Shown here: positions 19,711 through 29,300 of the stretch, piece after piece
Position numbering within the stretch: the first letter of the stretch is position 1
Layout: the number at the start of each line of letters is the position of its first letter
NCBI RefSeq assembly: GCF_015207285.1
Contig: NZ_JADEXD010000003.1
Span: 26,150 to 90,149, forward strand
DNA: 64,000 nucleotides
Direction: 5' to 3'
From: Tychonema sp. LEGE 07203
GTDB lineage: Bacteria; Cyanobacteriota; Cyanobacteriia; Cyanobacteriales; Microcoleaceae
Notes under the pieces: model-generated
The model's database searches: none
Seen by the model: only the letters and a program-made list of their open reading frames with translations
Told to the model about the DNA's origin: nothing
Translations under genes and position numbers: made by a program

Positions 19711-19924
19711 GGTAGTGGGAATTGGTAGTTGGGTAGCGCGAGTTGGCGGCGGTTGGCGATTTTTGTTTTTTTGTTTTTAGTTGGATTAGTGGGTTGACCC
19801 AAACCTGGTCGGCTTTGTTATTTAGTGATAATTTTACTCGCTATTTTGTTCCGCGATTGTCTATTTCAATGTAGGGTGTGGCCGGGCGCACTTTACTCAA
19901 TCTCAAGGCGACCCAACTTACTTA

Positions 19925-20317
19925 TTAGAACTTAACAATACATGACTCGAACTCGGTGCTTAATTCTTCCTTCGTCACGGTTCCCCGTGCGACTCGCATG
20001 ATTAAATCGTATGCTAGCTCGTCGGTCAAATTCAGAGTGCAACCATTCAAACGCAAAAACGTATCCGCCACCGCAAAAGCCGATCGTTTATTGCCGTCAA
20101 TGAACGGATGATTCATCGCTATGTGGTAAAGATAAGCAGCAGCTTGTTCGGCAATTGTCGGATGCAACAATTGACCGCCAAAAGTTGCTTGAGGTTGAGC
20201 CAAAGCCGACTCTAACAAACCTTCATCTCTGACACCTGGAGTTCCGCCAAAGCTATAAATTTGGTCGTCATGAAGTTCTAGCACTTCCTCTAAAGATAGA
20301 AATTTAGGAGTTTGCAA
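19925..20317 (-). CDS. doc: Doc-type toxin (Fic/Doc fold)
   Basis: A 130-residue death-on-curing family protein. The Fic/Doc motif HPFIDGNKRSA is intact (His70 to Lys77). Known Doc toxins phosphorylate EF-Tu and stop translation. The N-terminus FLSLEEVLELHDDQI and GVRDEGLLESALAQP are typical of the family. The start is TTG at 20317, lying inside the end of the antitoxin gene (14-bp overlap) with an AGGAGG 12 bp upstream, so the two are probably translationally coupled. All landmark residues are present, so it should be active unless neutralised by the upstream partner. Confidence 0.9.
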   Translation of the reverse strand: MQTPKFLSLEEVLELHDDQIYSFGGTPGVRDEGLLESALAQPQATFGGQLLHPTIAEQAAAYLYHIAMNHPFIDGNKRSAFAVADTFLRLNGCTLNLTDELAYDLIMRVARGTVTKEELSTEFESCIVKF

Positions 20318-20495
20318 GGCGACGGTAAACCTCCTCTCGTTCTTTTTTAGATGCTAAATAGGCTTTCCAAACATCGCTTTTTTCGGTGTGAGTGCTGTGC
20401 TTTGTCTGTAAAGTGAGGACAAACTCAAGCACTTCTTCCATTGCGGATTCTGGTACTCGATCTAGTTCTTGGAGAATCTGTTCTTTTGTAGTCAT
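20304..20495 (-). CDS. Antitoxin partner of Doc (DUF2281-like)
   Basis: A 63-residue, mostly helical acidic/basic protein (MTTKEQILQELDRVP, then AMEEVLEFVLTLQTK), resembling DUF2281-type antitoxins rather than the classical Phd partner of Doc. It starts at ATG 20495 behind a perfect AGGAGG (7 bp spacing) and overlaps the toxin start by 14 bp, the usual antitoxin-first order. The DNA just upstream is the first copy of a 128-bp tandem duplication, which begins at 20507 and so may carry the operon's promoter twice. Confidence 0.8.
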   Translation of the reverse strand: MTTKEQILQELDRVPESAMEEVLEFVLTLQTKHSTHTEKSDVWKAYLASKKEREEVYRRLANS

Positions 20496-20506
20496 GTTTC
20501 CTCCTA

Positions 20507-20762
20507 ATTACCTTACAACCAGTTTACAACTTATCTCGCCTTCTTAGTCCGCGCACCATCCGGACTTTGTGTGTGTAGCCGCGGTTTCAACCGCCGGGTG
20601 ATTTTTGATATTCTGGTTTGTCGATGTAGTCGCGATTACCTTACAACCAGTTTACAACTTATATCGCCTTCTTAGTCCGCGCACCATCCGGACTTTGTGT
20701 GTGTAACCGCGGTTTCAACCGCCGGGTGATTTTTGATATTTTGGTTTGTCGATGTAGTCGCG
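20507..20762. repeat. Tandem duplication of a 128-bp unit
   Basis: Two adjacent copies (20507-20634 and 20635-20762) differ at only about three positions. Each carries the phrase GCGGTTTCAACCGCCGGG, a small palindrome-bearing repeat also seen near 26310. A partial third copy of that end (GCTTGAAACCGCCGAG) follows at about 20762 and runs to the cobA-hemD stop. Confidence 0.9.
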
Positions 20763-20777
20763 CTTGAAACCGCCGAG

Positions 20778-22385
20778 TTATCTTTGATGTGCTGCAGCCC
20801 ATTGGACGATCGCCTCAGTCAGCCCGTCCAACGTATATTCCTGAGCTTCCACATCTAACTTGCCCAATAAATTATAACAACTTTTAGAAGTTTCCGGCCC
20901 GATCGAGGCGACGCAAACATTTTCCAACCAATCCTCAGACAAAGACAATTCTGGGGTTTTTTCGATGAGATTGCAAAAGTTATGCACGGTTTTGGAACTG
21001 GCAAAGGTTATGATATTTACGGCTTGATTTTGAAGTGCGGCTAGGGCGATCGGATCGATAGTTTGGGGACAGCAAGATTGGTAAGCTGGTACTTCGATTA
21101 CTTGCGCTCCTTTAGCGGTGAATTCTTTGACTAAAATTTCTCTCCCGCCGCTTTCTACTCTGGGAAATAGAATTTTGCAATTTGTAGGGGCGGTGCCCCC
21201 GTGCCCGCCCTCGGTGCCCCCGTGCCCGCCCTGCCAGGGAAAGTTTTCGACTAGGGAGTCGGCGACAAAGTTGGGGGGAATAAAGTCTGGTTGTAGAGAG
21301 TGCGATCGCAAACTTTCTGCTGTTTTTTTCCCGACAACTGCGATTTTAATACCAGACAAGCTGCGCGCGTCTTTGCCTTTTGCTTGCAATCTTTCAAAAA
21401 ACCAGTCTACAGCGTTGTGGGATGTGAGAATTAACCAATGAAAGCTTGACAATTGTGCGATCGCCCTGTCTAATGGTTCCCAAGTGGACGGTGGGCTAAT
21501 TACCAAGGCGGGCATTTCGATCGCGCGGGCTCCTAGTTGCTGGAGTCGATCGCTAAATTGACCTGACTGGGAAGCTGCACGGGTGACTAAAATCGTTTTT
21601 CCGGCTAGCGGCTGGCTGTTGTTAGAAATGACTGGTGTAACGCTCATGTTTGTGTTTTTTTGTCCAATTAAATATTCGCGCAATCTGACTACTTCTCCAA
21701 TGACGATCGCGCAAGGCGACAGAGATTGACCTGCTGTTTGCTGTACGATATCGGAGAAAGTACCCAGCCAAATTTGCTGTTCGGGGCGGCTGCAATCTCG
21801 GATAATGGCGATCGGAGTTTCGGGCGATCGCCCGTGTTTTTGCAATTGCCAAATTATCTCGCTTAAATTGCGCCCTCCCATCAATATTACCAAAGTTTCA
21901 ATCTTCACTAATGCTTCCCATTCTAAAGCATCCGGTTCGTGGCCGCTCATCACTGCAAAACAGCGGCCCATCACCGGATCTGTGAGGGGAATGCCTGCTA
22001 GTAAAGGGGCGGCTAATACTGATGAAATTCCGGGTACTACTTCAAACTCGCAGCCTGCTGTTATCAATGCTTGAATTTCGGAACTGGAGCGGCCAAAAAT
22101 AAACGGATCGCCGCTTTTGAGGCGCACGACTTGTTTGCCTAGCTTGCAATGTTCTACCAGCAAGCGGTTGATTTCTTGCTGCTGGGTGGAAGGTTTGCCG
22201 CCGCGTTTCCCGACTTCGATTTTCCGACAAGTTACTGGGATTAATTCGAGTTGCGGGATGTCGATGAGAGCGTCGTAAATTAACACTTCGGCTTGGGATA
22301 GCAGTTTGTGCGATCGCACTGTCATCAAGTCACAATCTCCGGGCCCCGCGCCGACTAGATAAACTTTTCCTTTTGGGTTTTTCAT
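20778..22385 (-). CDS. cobA-hemD: CobA-HemD fusion: uroporphyrinogen-III C-methyltransferase / uroporphyrinogen-III synthase
   Basis: A 535-residue bifunctional tetrapyrrole enzyme. Residues 1-245 are CobA/SUMT, making precorrin-2 for sirohaem and B12: VYLVGAGPGDCDLMTVR (near 8-24), VVRLKSGDPFIFGR and VVPGISSVLAAPLLAGIPLT are all present. Residues 260-535 are HemD, which closes hydroxymethylbilane to uroporphyrinogen III: ILVTRAASQSGQF, ILFPRVESGGREIL and the ASSKTVHNF loop are visible. Known cyanobacteria and firmicutes use such fusions. Within HemD, just before ILFPRVESGG, a Gly/His-rich stretch (about residues 380-398) is encoded by two perfect 21-bp direct repeats (21191-21232) and looks like a frame-preserving repeat insertion. 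ATG start 22385. Genetically linked to no other haem gene here; hemE is 27 kb away. Confidence 0.95.
   Translation of the reverse strand: MKNPKGKVYLVGAGPGDCDLMTVRSHKLLSQAEVLIYDALIDIPQLELIPVTCRKIEVGKRGGKPSTQQQEINRLLVEHCKLGKQVVRLKSGDPFIFGRSSSEIQALITAGCEFEVVPGISSVLAAPLLAGIPLTDPVMGRCFAVMSGHEPDALEWEALVKIETLVILMGGRNLSEIIWQLQKHGRSPETPIAIIRDCSRPEQQIWLGTFSDIVQQTAGQSLSPCAIVIGEVVRLREYLIGQKNTNMSVTPVISNNSQPLAGKTILVTRAASQSGQFSDRLQQLGARAIEMPALVISPPSTWEPLDRAIAQLSSFHWLILTSHNAVDWFFERLQAKGKDARSLSGIKIAVVGKKTAESLRSHSLQPDFIPPNFVADSLVENFPWQGGHGGTEGGHGGTAPTNCKILFPRVESGGREILVKEFTAKGAQVIEVPAYQSCCPQTIDPIALAALQNQAVNIITFASSKTVHNFCNLIEKTPELSLSEDWLENVCVASIGPETSKSCYNLLGKLDVEAQEYTLDGLTEAIVQWAAAHQR
21186..21236. repeat. Two 21-bp direct repeats inside the HemD coding region
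   Basis: The unit CGGTGCCCCCGTGCCCGCCC plus T occurs twice without spacer (21191-21211, 21212-21232), preceded by GTAGGGG. This phrase resembles a spacer-type repeat of cyanobacterial genomes (inference). The 21-bp length keeps the reading frame and adds seven codons per copy. Confidence 0.85.
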
Positions 22386-22685
22386 AAGTCATCCTCGATA
22401 GTATAATTTAAGTCATTAGTCATTAGTCATTAGTCATTAGTCATTAGTCATTAGTCATTAGTCATTAGTCATCTTGCCCGCTCGCGAAGTCGAAGGGTAG
22501 TCATTAGTCATGTTTTGCTGTCCTCCCCGAGCTTTCCGTCCAACGTTATCAGGAAAAAGGAAGAAGGAAGAAGGAGCAACCATCAAATAACAAATAACAA
22601 ATAACAAATAACTAATGCCCAATGCCCTGTTTGACCAATGCCCAATTCCCTGTTTGGCTAATTCCTAACCAAAAATCCTATATTT
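22386..22685. repeat. Heptamer arrays and mosaic repeat upstream of the glycosyltransferase fusion
   Basis: No gene. AGTCATT units run from about 22411 to 22470. A cassette with the phrase GAGCTTTCCGTCCAACG and a purine-rich GGAAGAAGGAAGAAGG tail (22529-22578) follows; related cassettes lie at 46738-46783 (inverted) and 51697-51740. AACAAAT units run from about 22584 to 22612. The promoter of the next gene must lie in or behind these repeats. Confidence 0.8.
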
Positions 22686-25600
22686 ATGCAGATTATCATC
22701 ATCACGGCCGCCGATGCAAATTACTTTGAACTGGTGCGAGGTACTATTTTATCGGTGCGGGAAAAACCAGAGGGTGCAAATGTGGCGATCGGCTTTTTCG
22801 ATCTCGGCTGCACTCCCCAACAGTTGCAGTGGCTGGAAACACAAGTTAATTTCATTCAAAAACCTGATTGGAACTTTGACTTTCCCGGTAAAAACGAAGC
22901 CCCTCACTATCTCAAAGGACTTTTAGCTCGTCCGTTTCTGCGCCGCTACTTCCCAAATTTTGACATCTACCTATGGATAGATGCCGATGCTTGGGTGCAA
23001 GATTGGCAAGCTGTTGAACTGTTAGTTAAAGGCGCGGCCAAACGCGGTTTAGCAGTTGTTCCCGAATTAGACAGAGGCTATTATTTAGCTTACGGCAAAC
23101 TGCCTTGGTATTGGGAATTTGTTTCCCGCGATTATCAAGCAGTTTTTGGTGAAGAAGTGGCCCAACAGTTGCACAGCTATCCCACCATCAATGCAGGTGT
23201 TTTCGCGCTGCAAAAAGATGCGCCGCACTGGGAACTTTGGGCCGAATATCTGGAACAGGGATTGCAGCGGCACGTTTCTTTAATGACAGATCAAATAGCT
23301 TTAAATCGGTTGGTTTACGGCACTGAAATGTTCGACAAAACAGAGATGCTGCCCGCGAGGTGCAACTGGAGCTGCAACTTTGGTTTGCCCGTCTGGGACA
23401 AGCAGCGAGCCTGTTTTGTGGAGCCGTATTTACCGCACGGGGCGATCGGCATTCTGCACATCACCGGTCACAAGCACGACTTGGTAAAATTAGCAACAAC
23501 CGACGGCAGCCAAATAGAAATTAGTCTCCGCTACCAACCGATACAACAGCCAGTATCTCCACAGTTAAAACCAACACAAATTACATTGCCACCACAATCT
23601 GAAATGAACAACAATACTTTGTTACCCCCCGGAGATTACGTCTCGCACGGATTAAAAATTGTTCTCCCAGATGCCTACTTTCCCAACATGATTGTCGGCG
23701 ATACTCAAACTTGTTCGTGGCCCTACCTGCGCCGGGAAATTCAGCACAATTGGTATGTCGATCGCCGCGCTAATTCAGTCGGGTTTCTCAGCCGCGACGA
23801 AGCACACATTCTGTACAATACAGCCCTGCAATTTGCCGGGAAAAAAGCCTTAGAAATCGGCTGCTGGCTGGGATGGTCTGCCTGTCACTTAGCCCTCGCA
23901 GGAGTTGAATTAGATGTAATCGATCCGCTGTTAGAAAGAGAAGACATTCGACAAAGCGTCATCGATTCAATTCAAGGCGCTCTCAATGCGTCTGGCGTGC
24001 AAACTTCCGTGAAGCTAGTACCCGGTTACAGCCCCCAAAGAGTTGAACAATTAGCAAAGGATTTAAACCGCAAATGGTCGTTAATTTTTATTGACGGAGA
24101 ACATGAAGGTGAGGGGCCGTTAAATGATGCGATCGCCTGCGAAAAGTTAGCAGAAAAAGATGCAATAATTTTGTTTCACGACTTAGCGGCTCCCGCTGTC
24201 GCGAAAGGCTTAGATTACTTGAAACAAAGGGGATGGCATACTGTAATTTATCAAACAATGCAAATTATGGGGGCAGCTTGGCGGGGGAATGTCGCGCCGA
24301 TCGAACATCAACCAGATCCGAATGTTTCCTGGAATTTGCCAGCACATTTGCAGGGTTATTCAATTAGCGGTATATCAAACAATCAATCTGTCGATCGAGA
24401 AATCACTGTCCGACAAGTACATGAAATGATGCAGCAAGCAGTTGCATTACTCCATAGCAATAATCCGGTAGAAGCTATGCGACTGGCTGAACAAGTCGCC
24501 TCACTAAATATTTATGTTCCCGGAATGCACTACCTGCGCTCTGTTTGTTTGAGCAATGCAGGACGGCATCAGGAAGCACTTATAATGGCTAAAGCGGAAT
24601 TGGCGATCGATCCGGCGCACCGCCAAGCACAAGTACAAGTTGAAAACTTAACTAAGGCTTTATTGCAAATAAAAATACCCGCACAGCAACGCTCGTGGAA
24701 TACAACTCTTCCGCGCGAACATCTGCTGCTCATTCAAGACGCCACTCTGAACTATTCATATCGAGGCGTACCGATGCTCAAAAATCCCTTCGATTTTACG
24801 CTGTACCCCCTGTTATTTTGGAACTTAAAACCGCTCACAATTATTGAAATTGGATCGAAACATGGTGGGAGTGCTTTGTGGTTTGGAGATATGCTAAATA
24901 ATTTTGGCATTGACGGTCACATTTATTCTATTGATATTTTCAAAGTTACTTCAGTTCAACATCCTCGCGTCACTTACATGAAAGGAAACGGACGAGCTTT
25001 AGAAGACTTATTGACACCAGATTTTATCAACTCATTGCCGCGCCCCTTACTGGTAATAGAAGATGCAGACCATACCTACGAAACTAGCAGCCACGTCTTG
25101 GAGTTCTTCCATCCGTATCTTAAGCAGGAAGAATATATTGTAATTGAAGACGGAATTATTTCAGATTTAGAGCAAGATGCTTCCTATAATAGCGGCCCTC
25201 ACAAAGCATTGAAAAAGTTCCTTGCCGAACACAAAGATGAATATGAAATTGATAGCAGTTATTGCGATTACTTTGGCTATAACATGACTTGGTGTACCAA
25301 TGGTTTTTTAAAGAAAATAAAAGCACCGTCATCGATCGGCGAGCTGTTTTCAAATAACCAGCTTGATGACGAGTTTCAATCAATACTGTTAGTTATTAGA
25401 CCTTACACATTATTGAGCGATTCGAGGCTGTTTTCTCTGTATTGTTTGACAAAGCAAATATGTGTGGAAGATTTGCCGGGAAATTTTGTAGAATGCGGAA
25501 CTTATAAAGGCGGCTCAGCAGCATTGATGGCATTTGTAATTAAACATTACAGCCGCCGTCCGAGAGTGCTGTATGCTTTTGATACGTTTGAAGGAATGCC

Positions 25601-26015
25601 GGCACCTACCGAGATCGATCGACATCAGGGAATACCTGCAAATCTCACCGATTTTGGCGAAGGAACTCTCAAAGCTGCAATTAGTGAAAATTTGGATAAA
25701 ATCTGTGAATTACTGCAAGTTGGAAATGTTGTGGTACCGGTTAAGGGATTATTCGCCCAGACTTTACCCAAATACAAGTCAGCAATAGGAAGTATTGCGT
25801 TTCTGCACGCTGATGGAGATTGGTACGAGTCAACAATGGATATATTTAATACGCTTTATGACAGCGTGATTGCTAACGGTTTGATTCAAGTTGATGATTA
25901 CGGGCACTGGGAGGGCTGCAAGCAAGCAATACATGATTTTGAGAGGATGAAAGGCGAGTCATTTTCTCTGCATACCATTGATGAAACAGGAGTATGGTTT
26001 CAAAAGTTGAAGTAA
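22686..26015 (+). CDS. Four-part fusion: glycosyltransferase-like / methyltransferase / CmcI-like / TylF-like
   Basis: A 1,109-residue protein. Residues 1-290 resemble a nucleotide-diphospho-sugar transferase, with LWIDADAWVQ (DxD motif, near 98-102). Residues about 330-560 are a class I SAM methyltransferase: ALEIGCWLGWSACHLALAG near 390 and LIFIDGEHEGEGPLNDA near 465. A TPR-like linker (about 580-660) follows. Residues about 690-880 match the cephalosporin-hydroxylase (CmcI) type methyltransferase fold: TIIEIGSKHGGSALWFGDML and VIEDADHTYETS. Residues about 900-1109 are TylF/macrocin-O-methyltransferase-like: FVECGTYKGGSAALMAF, LYAFDTFEGMP, FLHADGDWYESTM and DDYGHWEGCKQA. Such enzymes modify sugars or polyketides. 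It converges on the giant TPR-glycosyltransferase gene, suggesting one surface-glycan or glycoconjugate system (inference). ATG start 22686. Confidence 0.88.
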   Translation: MQIIIITAADANYFELVRGTILSVREKPEGANVAIGFFDLGCTPQQLQWLETQVNFIQKPDWNFDFPGKNEAPHYLKGLLARPFLRRYFPNFDIYLWIDADAWVQDWQAVELLVKGAAKRGLAVVPELDRGYYLAYGKLPWYWEFVSRDYQAVFGEEVAQQLHSYPTINAGVFALQKDAPHWELWAEYLEQGLQRHVSLMTDQIALNRLVYGTEMFDKTEMLPARCNWSCNFGLPVWDKQRACFVEPYLPHGAIGILHITGHKHDLVKLATTDGSQIEISLRYQPIQQPVSPQLKPTQITLPPQSEMNNNTLLPPGDYVSHGLKIVLPDAYFPNMIVGDTQTCSWPYLRREIQHNWYVDRRANSVGFLSRDEAHILYNTALQFAGKKALEIGCWLGWSACHLALAGVELDVIDPLLEREDIRQSVIDSIQGALNASGVQTSVKLVPGYSPQRVEQLAKDLNRKWSLIFIDGEHEGEGPLNDAIACEKLAEKDAIILFHDLAAPAVAKGLDYLKQRGWHTVIYQTMQIMGAAWRGNVAPIEHQPDPNVSWNLPAHLQGYSISGISNNQSVDREITVRQVHEMMQQAVALLHSNNPVEAMRLAEQVASLNIYVPGMHYLRSVCLSNAGRHQEALIMAKAELAIDPAHRQAQVQVENLTKALLQIKIPAQQRSWNTTLPREHLLLIQDATLNYSYRGVPMLKNPFDFTLYPLLFWNLKPLTIIEIGSKHGGSALWFGDMLNNFGIDGHIYSIDIFKVTSVQHPRVTYMKGNGRALEDLLTPDFINSLPRPLLVIEDADHTYETSSHVLEFFHPYLKQEEYIVIEDGIISDLEQDASYNSGPHKALKKFLAEHKDEYEIDSSYCDYFGYNMTWCTNGFLKKIKAPSSIGELFSNNQLDDEFQSILLVIRPYTLLSDSRLFSLYCLTKQICVEDLPGNFVECGTYKGGSAALMAFVIKHYSRRPRVLYAFDTFEGMPAPTEIDRHQGIPANLTDFGEGTLKAAISENLDKICELLQVGNVVVPVKGLFAQTLPKYKSAIGSIAFLHADGDWYESTMDIFNTLYDSVIANGLIQVDDYGHWEGCKQAIHDFERMKGESFSLHTIDETGVWFQKLK

Positions 26016-26327
26016 GCTGTCGCGCAAATAAACATTGCATATTCAGGGCGGGTTCTCCTGCCCAACCCCTACTCCCCACAAGATTTTTCGGGTTTTTTGA
26101 TATACAGTTTGAATGCCGCAACGGCTTATGTTGTTTCCGGTTGCATGGGAATGATTTAACCTTATTAGTACACAGAGTACACAGAGAGATTAGAGAGAAA
26201 TGAATACAGGACGATGAAGAGAGGAATTGATATTAATACCAAATCCGAGTTTGTTATCCCCTTTATGAACCAGTCGGCCTTGGGGCCGACATCGTTTGTG
26301 TAAACCTGGTTTCAACCGCCGAATCAT
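26016..26327. other. Spacer between the two convergent glycan genes
   Basis: No gene in 312 bp. A perfect hairpin GTCGGCC-TTGG-GGCCGAC (26273-26290) sits at the centre of the convergence and probably ends transcription or is an interspersed palindrome. Next to it TGGTTTCAACCGCCG (about 26308-26322) matches the core of the 128-bp repeat at 20507-20762. Confidence 0.6.
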
Positions 26328-29300
26328 CTAAAGAGTTATCACATCTAGAAAGCGCTTAATTTGTTTTTCCCAAGTCCAATCTAGCATGAAATTGGCTGCA
26401 GCTAAACCGCGATTTTTTGCTTCTGTGCGATTAGTATAAACTTGCTCCAAAGCATCAATAACTTCTGCAACATCCGACTCTCCCCAACCTTCTACACCGG
26501 GAAAATGAGCTGTCGGTTTAACTCGTCCCTGATGCGATAAAGGATAGCAAATATTGCTGTAAATCAAGTCTAAATGACCAGTATTTGCTGATAAAATAGT
26601 CGGAATTCCGCAGGCCATACTTTCCATTGCGACTAAATTAGTGCCGCCTTCGCAACGGTTGGTGAAAACAGCGCAGTCGGCTTCTCGCAAAATTTGTCCT
26701 GAGAGGTGATTGGGTATTAAGCCAATGTCGATAAAAGATTCAACTGGTAAACCGTTGGCTGCTAACCATTGGGAAATTCCTAAACTTCCGTCGCGGTTGA
26801 TATTAGGAAATCCCGCAACGTTTCCGGTTTGTTCCATTCCCAGCATATATTGAGGCCAAAAGTTGTGCCACGCTGTTAGTAACAGTGCTTCTGGATGTTT
26901 GGCGCGAAATTGTTTGAAAGCGGCAATTACAATGTCTTGGCCTTTGCGATATTCTAGTTTGCCGCCGGAGAAAATGACGAAGCGATCGCCAAATAGATTA
27001 GATTTGGGTGCAGGATGGAAAATTGTCGGGTCAATTCCTTGATTTACCATCGCCACATTTGTTAAGCCGCAGCTTCGCAAAACATCGGCATTCCAGTTAG
27101 AACCGGCGACAATTACGCTATATTTTTTGGCTTTTTCTAGTGCTTCTGCTGTGATTCGCGTGTCTTCAAAAAAGATGACTCCTACTTGACAAGCGCTGGT
27201 AATTTGATTCTCAACTCCAGACGAAACTAAATTATTTCCTAAACCGTAAAGTACGGGAAAGTTGCAAGCAATTTGTTTGTCATAATTCGCGGTTACTAAT
27301 TGTTGAAAATCTTTCTGCTTTTCTATTAGGGGTAATAACAGCGATTTGTGCAGCGGATTGAGCGATTCTGAGCTGATGGATGGCGGTGCTAAAAGTGCTA
27401 CTTCCCAGGCGGGATTTCGCAGCAGTTGCAGTGTTAAATTGATGCCGTAAATTCCCCAGCCGCTGGTGATGCTGAGCGGCCAACTGATGCCGATTCCTGT
27501 TGTTTTTGGCGGGGTTTCTGGTGGGAGATTTTGAGGAATTAGCAGGGGCGGTGTGTTGGTTTCCTGCCCTTGGGAAGTATAAATTAGCTGTTCTAGGGCT
27601 GCTTTTACTCGATCGCCCACGCCATCCCAATCACCCGGTTTTTCCTGGCGAAACAACCGCACAGTAGGATACCAAGGACTATCTTCGCGATCGAGCATCC
27701 ACCGCCAGTCGGCCACAAAAGACAGCAAAATCCACACCGGTTTGCCCAACGCCCCGGCTAAATGCGCCACAGCAGTATCGACGCAAATTACTAAATCCAG
27801 TTGGGAAATAATCGCTGCCGTCTCAGCAAAATCAATGCAATGTTTGCTCAAATCTTGAACTTGCTGTTGATTTAATAAAGCGTAATCCTTCGCTGGCAAA
27901 TCTTTTTGCAGGCTGTAAAAACTCGCTCCCGGAACATCTAAAAACCTTGCAAAATTGCTCAACTTACACGAGCGATCGTTGTTTTTGCGGTGCAGCGGGC
28001 CGCCCGCCCACACAATACCTACTTTTAGTTTATTGTTCGGCTCTAAGAAAAATTTACCATCCTCTGGCGGAGCTAAATAAGGAATATTTACAGGTATATT
28101 TTCCAAAGTTGTTCCCAGAATTCTGGGCAAACTCATTAGCGGCGCTTGTACTTGAAAATCCACCATATCTTGCGGCTTTGTTACTACAAGATCGATGCCG
28201 GCAACTTTTTCAAACAAACGCTTCAGCGACTGATGACAAGCCACAATAACTTTGCCACCTTTTTGCTTAACTAAAGGTGCGTACCGGATAAAATGAATGG
28301 TGTCGCCCAAACCTTGTTCGGGGTGCAACAATATTGTTTTTTCCTGCAAATCGGAACCGTCCCAAAGCGGTTGCTCAAAATATCTGGGTTCCAATTCTTT
28401 CGTTTGCCAGCGCGATTCGTACTCGGCAAAACCGCGCTCAAAATTTCCCGTTAAGAGCAAAGCTAAGGCTAGTCTCAAACGCCAATTTGGTGATTCGGGA
28501 CATAGTTGAATTGCTTTATTGTAGAATTCGATCGCCTCTGCGACTTTTCCCTGTTCTTCGAGGGCACAACCCAAGTATAAGTTCGTTTCGCTGAGATTGG
28601 GATTAATTTTTAGGGCTTGCTTGTAGTGGAAAATAGCCTCGGCTATTTGCCCGTTTTCCTGTTTGAAATAACCTAAATAACTGTGGGCTCCTGCGTGGTT
28701 TGGCGAGGCGACAATTACCTGTTCGTAGCGATCGGCTGCTTCTGCTTGTTTCCCTTGTTTTCGCAAGGCATTTGCTATGTGAAAATCGACATCAATTGCT
28801 GTCAGTTTTTGGGCAGATCCGAGACTGGGCGATGGCGATGTTTCCCTCACACTCAAGGATTTTGTTAACTCTTGCAAAGCTATTTTTACCCGATCGCACA
28901 CTTCCTCCCAATCGCCCGGTTTTTGCTGCCGAAACAACCGCGCCGTCGGATACCAAGGGCTGTCTTCGCGCTGCAACATCCACCGCCAATCCGGCGCAAA
29001 ACACAGCAAAATCCATACCGGTTTGCCCAAAGCACCGGCTAAGTGAGCGACAGCAGTATCGACGCAAATTACTAAATCCAGTTGCGATACCACCGCCGCA
29101 GTATCGGCAAAATCGTTCAAATTGTCGCTCAAATCGATCGCGGAAGTTTGACTTAACAAAGTAAGATCGCCCGCCGATAATTTTTTCTGAAGACTGTAAA
29201 AAGTTACGCCCGGAATATCTAACAATTTCAGAAAATAGCTTAAATCACTCGATCGCACAAAATCCTTCAAATGTTCCGAACTTCCCGCCCACACAATCCC

